Source of the DNA: Fredinandcohnia aciditolerans
Lineage (GTDB): Bacteria > Bacillota > Bacilli > Bacillales > Bacillaceae_L
Reading direction: 5' to 3'
Assembly (NCBI GenBank): GCA_003640645.1
Contig: QGHH01000009.1
Location: 94,812-158,811, forward strand
DNA length: 64,000 bases
A program made the position numbers and the translations under genes. This document shows positions 63,968 through 64,000 of the stretch, one piece after another (positions within the stretch are counted from its first letter, which is position 1; each line of letters starts with the position of its first letter). Below the pieces are notes generated by a model, which saw only the letters and a program-made list of their open reading frames with translations, was not told the DNA's origin and did not search any database.

Positions 63968-64000
63968 TACCTGTTCCCTATATTCAATTGGGGACAGGTA
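63968..64000. repeat. Inverted repeat at the window edge
   Basis: TACCTGTTCCC at 63968-63978 pairs with GGGGACAGGTA at 63990-64000 (11 bp with one G-T pair) around an 11-base loop. The right flank is outside the window, so it may be the rsfA terminator or one of the short GGGGACAGGTA palindromes common in Bacillus genomes. Confidence 0.6.

Overview
The window is chromosomal DNA of a low-GC, endospore-forming, naturally competent member of the Bacillaceae. Gene order follows the Bacillus subtilis dnaK–hrcA–lepA–spoIIP–gpr–comE–yqeH and mccB–yrrT–pbpI–greA–alaS–recD2–mnmA–cymR segments almost gene for gene, with AGGAGG-type ribosome binding sites, a perfect CIRCE operator, an alanyl T-box and several sporulation-type promoters. 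Most genes lie on the minus strand. No rRNA, tRNA, CRISPR array, prophage or complete insertion sequence was found. This appears to be ordinary core chromosome with a few accessory insertions.

Layout. 1-4.5 kb: heat-shock operon hrcA-grpE-dnaK (dnaK cut by the window edge) behind hemW. 4.5-10.4 kb: lepA, yqxA, a 0.8-kb tandem array of hairpins, spoIIP and gpr. 10.4-12.5 kb: rpsT, holA, yqzM. 12.5-17.1 kb: late competence genes comEC-comEB-comEA with divergent comER. 17.1-22.4 kb: yqeM-rsfS-yqeK-nadD, a 0.2-kb MITE-like element, yhbY-aroE-yqeH-yqeG (ribosome maturation, NAD and shikimate synthesis). 22.5-24.5 kb: a DnaA-box cluster in front of the checkpoint gene sda, then psd and pssA (phosphatidylethanolamine synthesis). 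24.5-30.7 kb: an M3 oligopeptidase and a germinant-receptor operon (A, B, C and a small putative D subunit), in which the B gene has an in-frame stop near its 5' end. 30.8-31.5 kb: uninterrupted sigK. 31.5-32.5 kb: several very small ORFs including yrzI. 32.5-36.5 kb: reverse transsulfuration and SAM recycling (yrrT-mtnN-mccA-mccB-yrhC). 36.7-46.5 kb: yrrS, pbpI, greA, udk, the tRNA wobble-uridine genes trhP2, trhP1 and trmR, mltG, yrzB, ruvX and yrzL. 46.5-52.9 kb: alaS with its T-box, yrrI, an inserted plus-strand NERD-domain gene followed by a second hairpin array, and yrzQ-yrzR-yrrD. 52.9-59.5 kb: recD2, yrrB, mnmA, yrvO, cymR and a YczE-type membrane protein. 59.7-64 kb: rarA, an ABC exporter pair and an rsfA-type prespore regulator.

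The genes fall into linked tasks. YrvO supplies sulfur to MnmA, and CymR (next to yrvO) is the known repressor of the yrrT-mccAB pathway 22 kb away. TrhP1, TrhP2 and TrmR act successively on tRNA U34. Sporulation genes (spoIIP, gpr, sda, sigK, ger operon, rsfA) are scattered through the segment; gpr, the ger operon and rsfA each have a sigma-F/sigma-G-like promoter readable in the sequence.

The least explained features are two tandem arrays of about 52-53 bp units, each unit a hairpin next to a pyrimidine tract, at 7.04-7.85 kb and 51.73-51.94 kb. Others are a 163-bp repeat placed twice just upstream of minus-strand genes, the pbpI ribosome binding site buried in a terminator stem, a minimal leader ORF overlapping sda, and the small-ORF cluster around yrzI. 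All statements rest on reading the sequence and recalled family knowledge; no database search was run.
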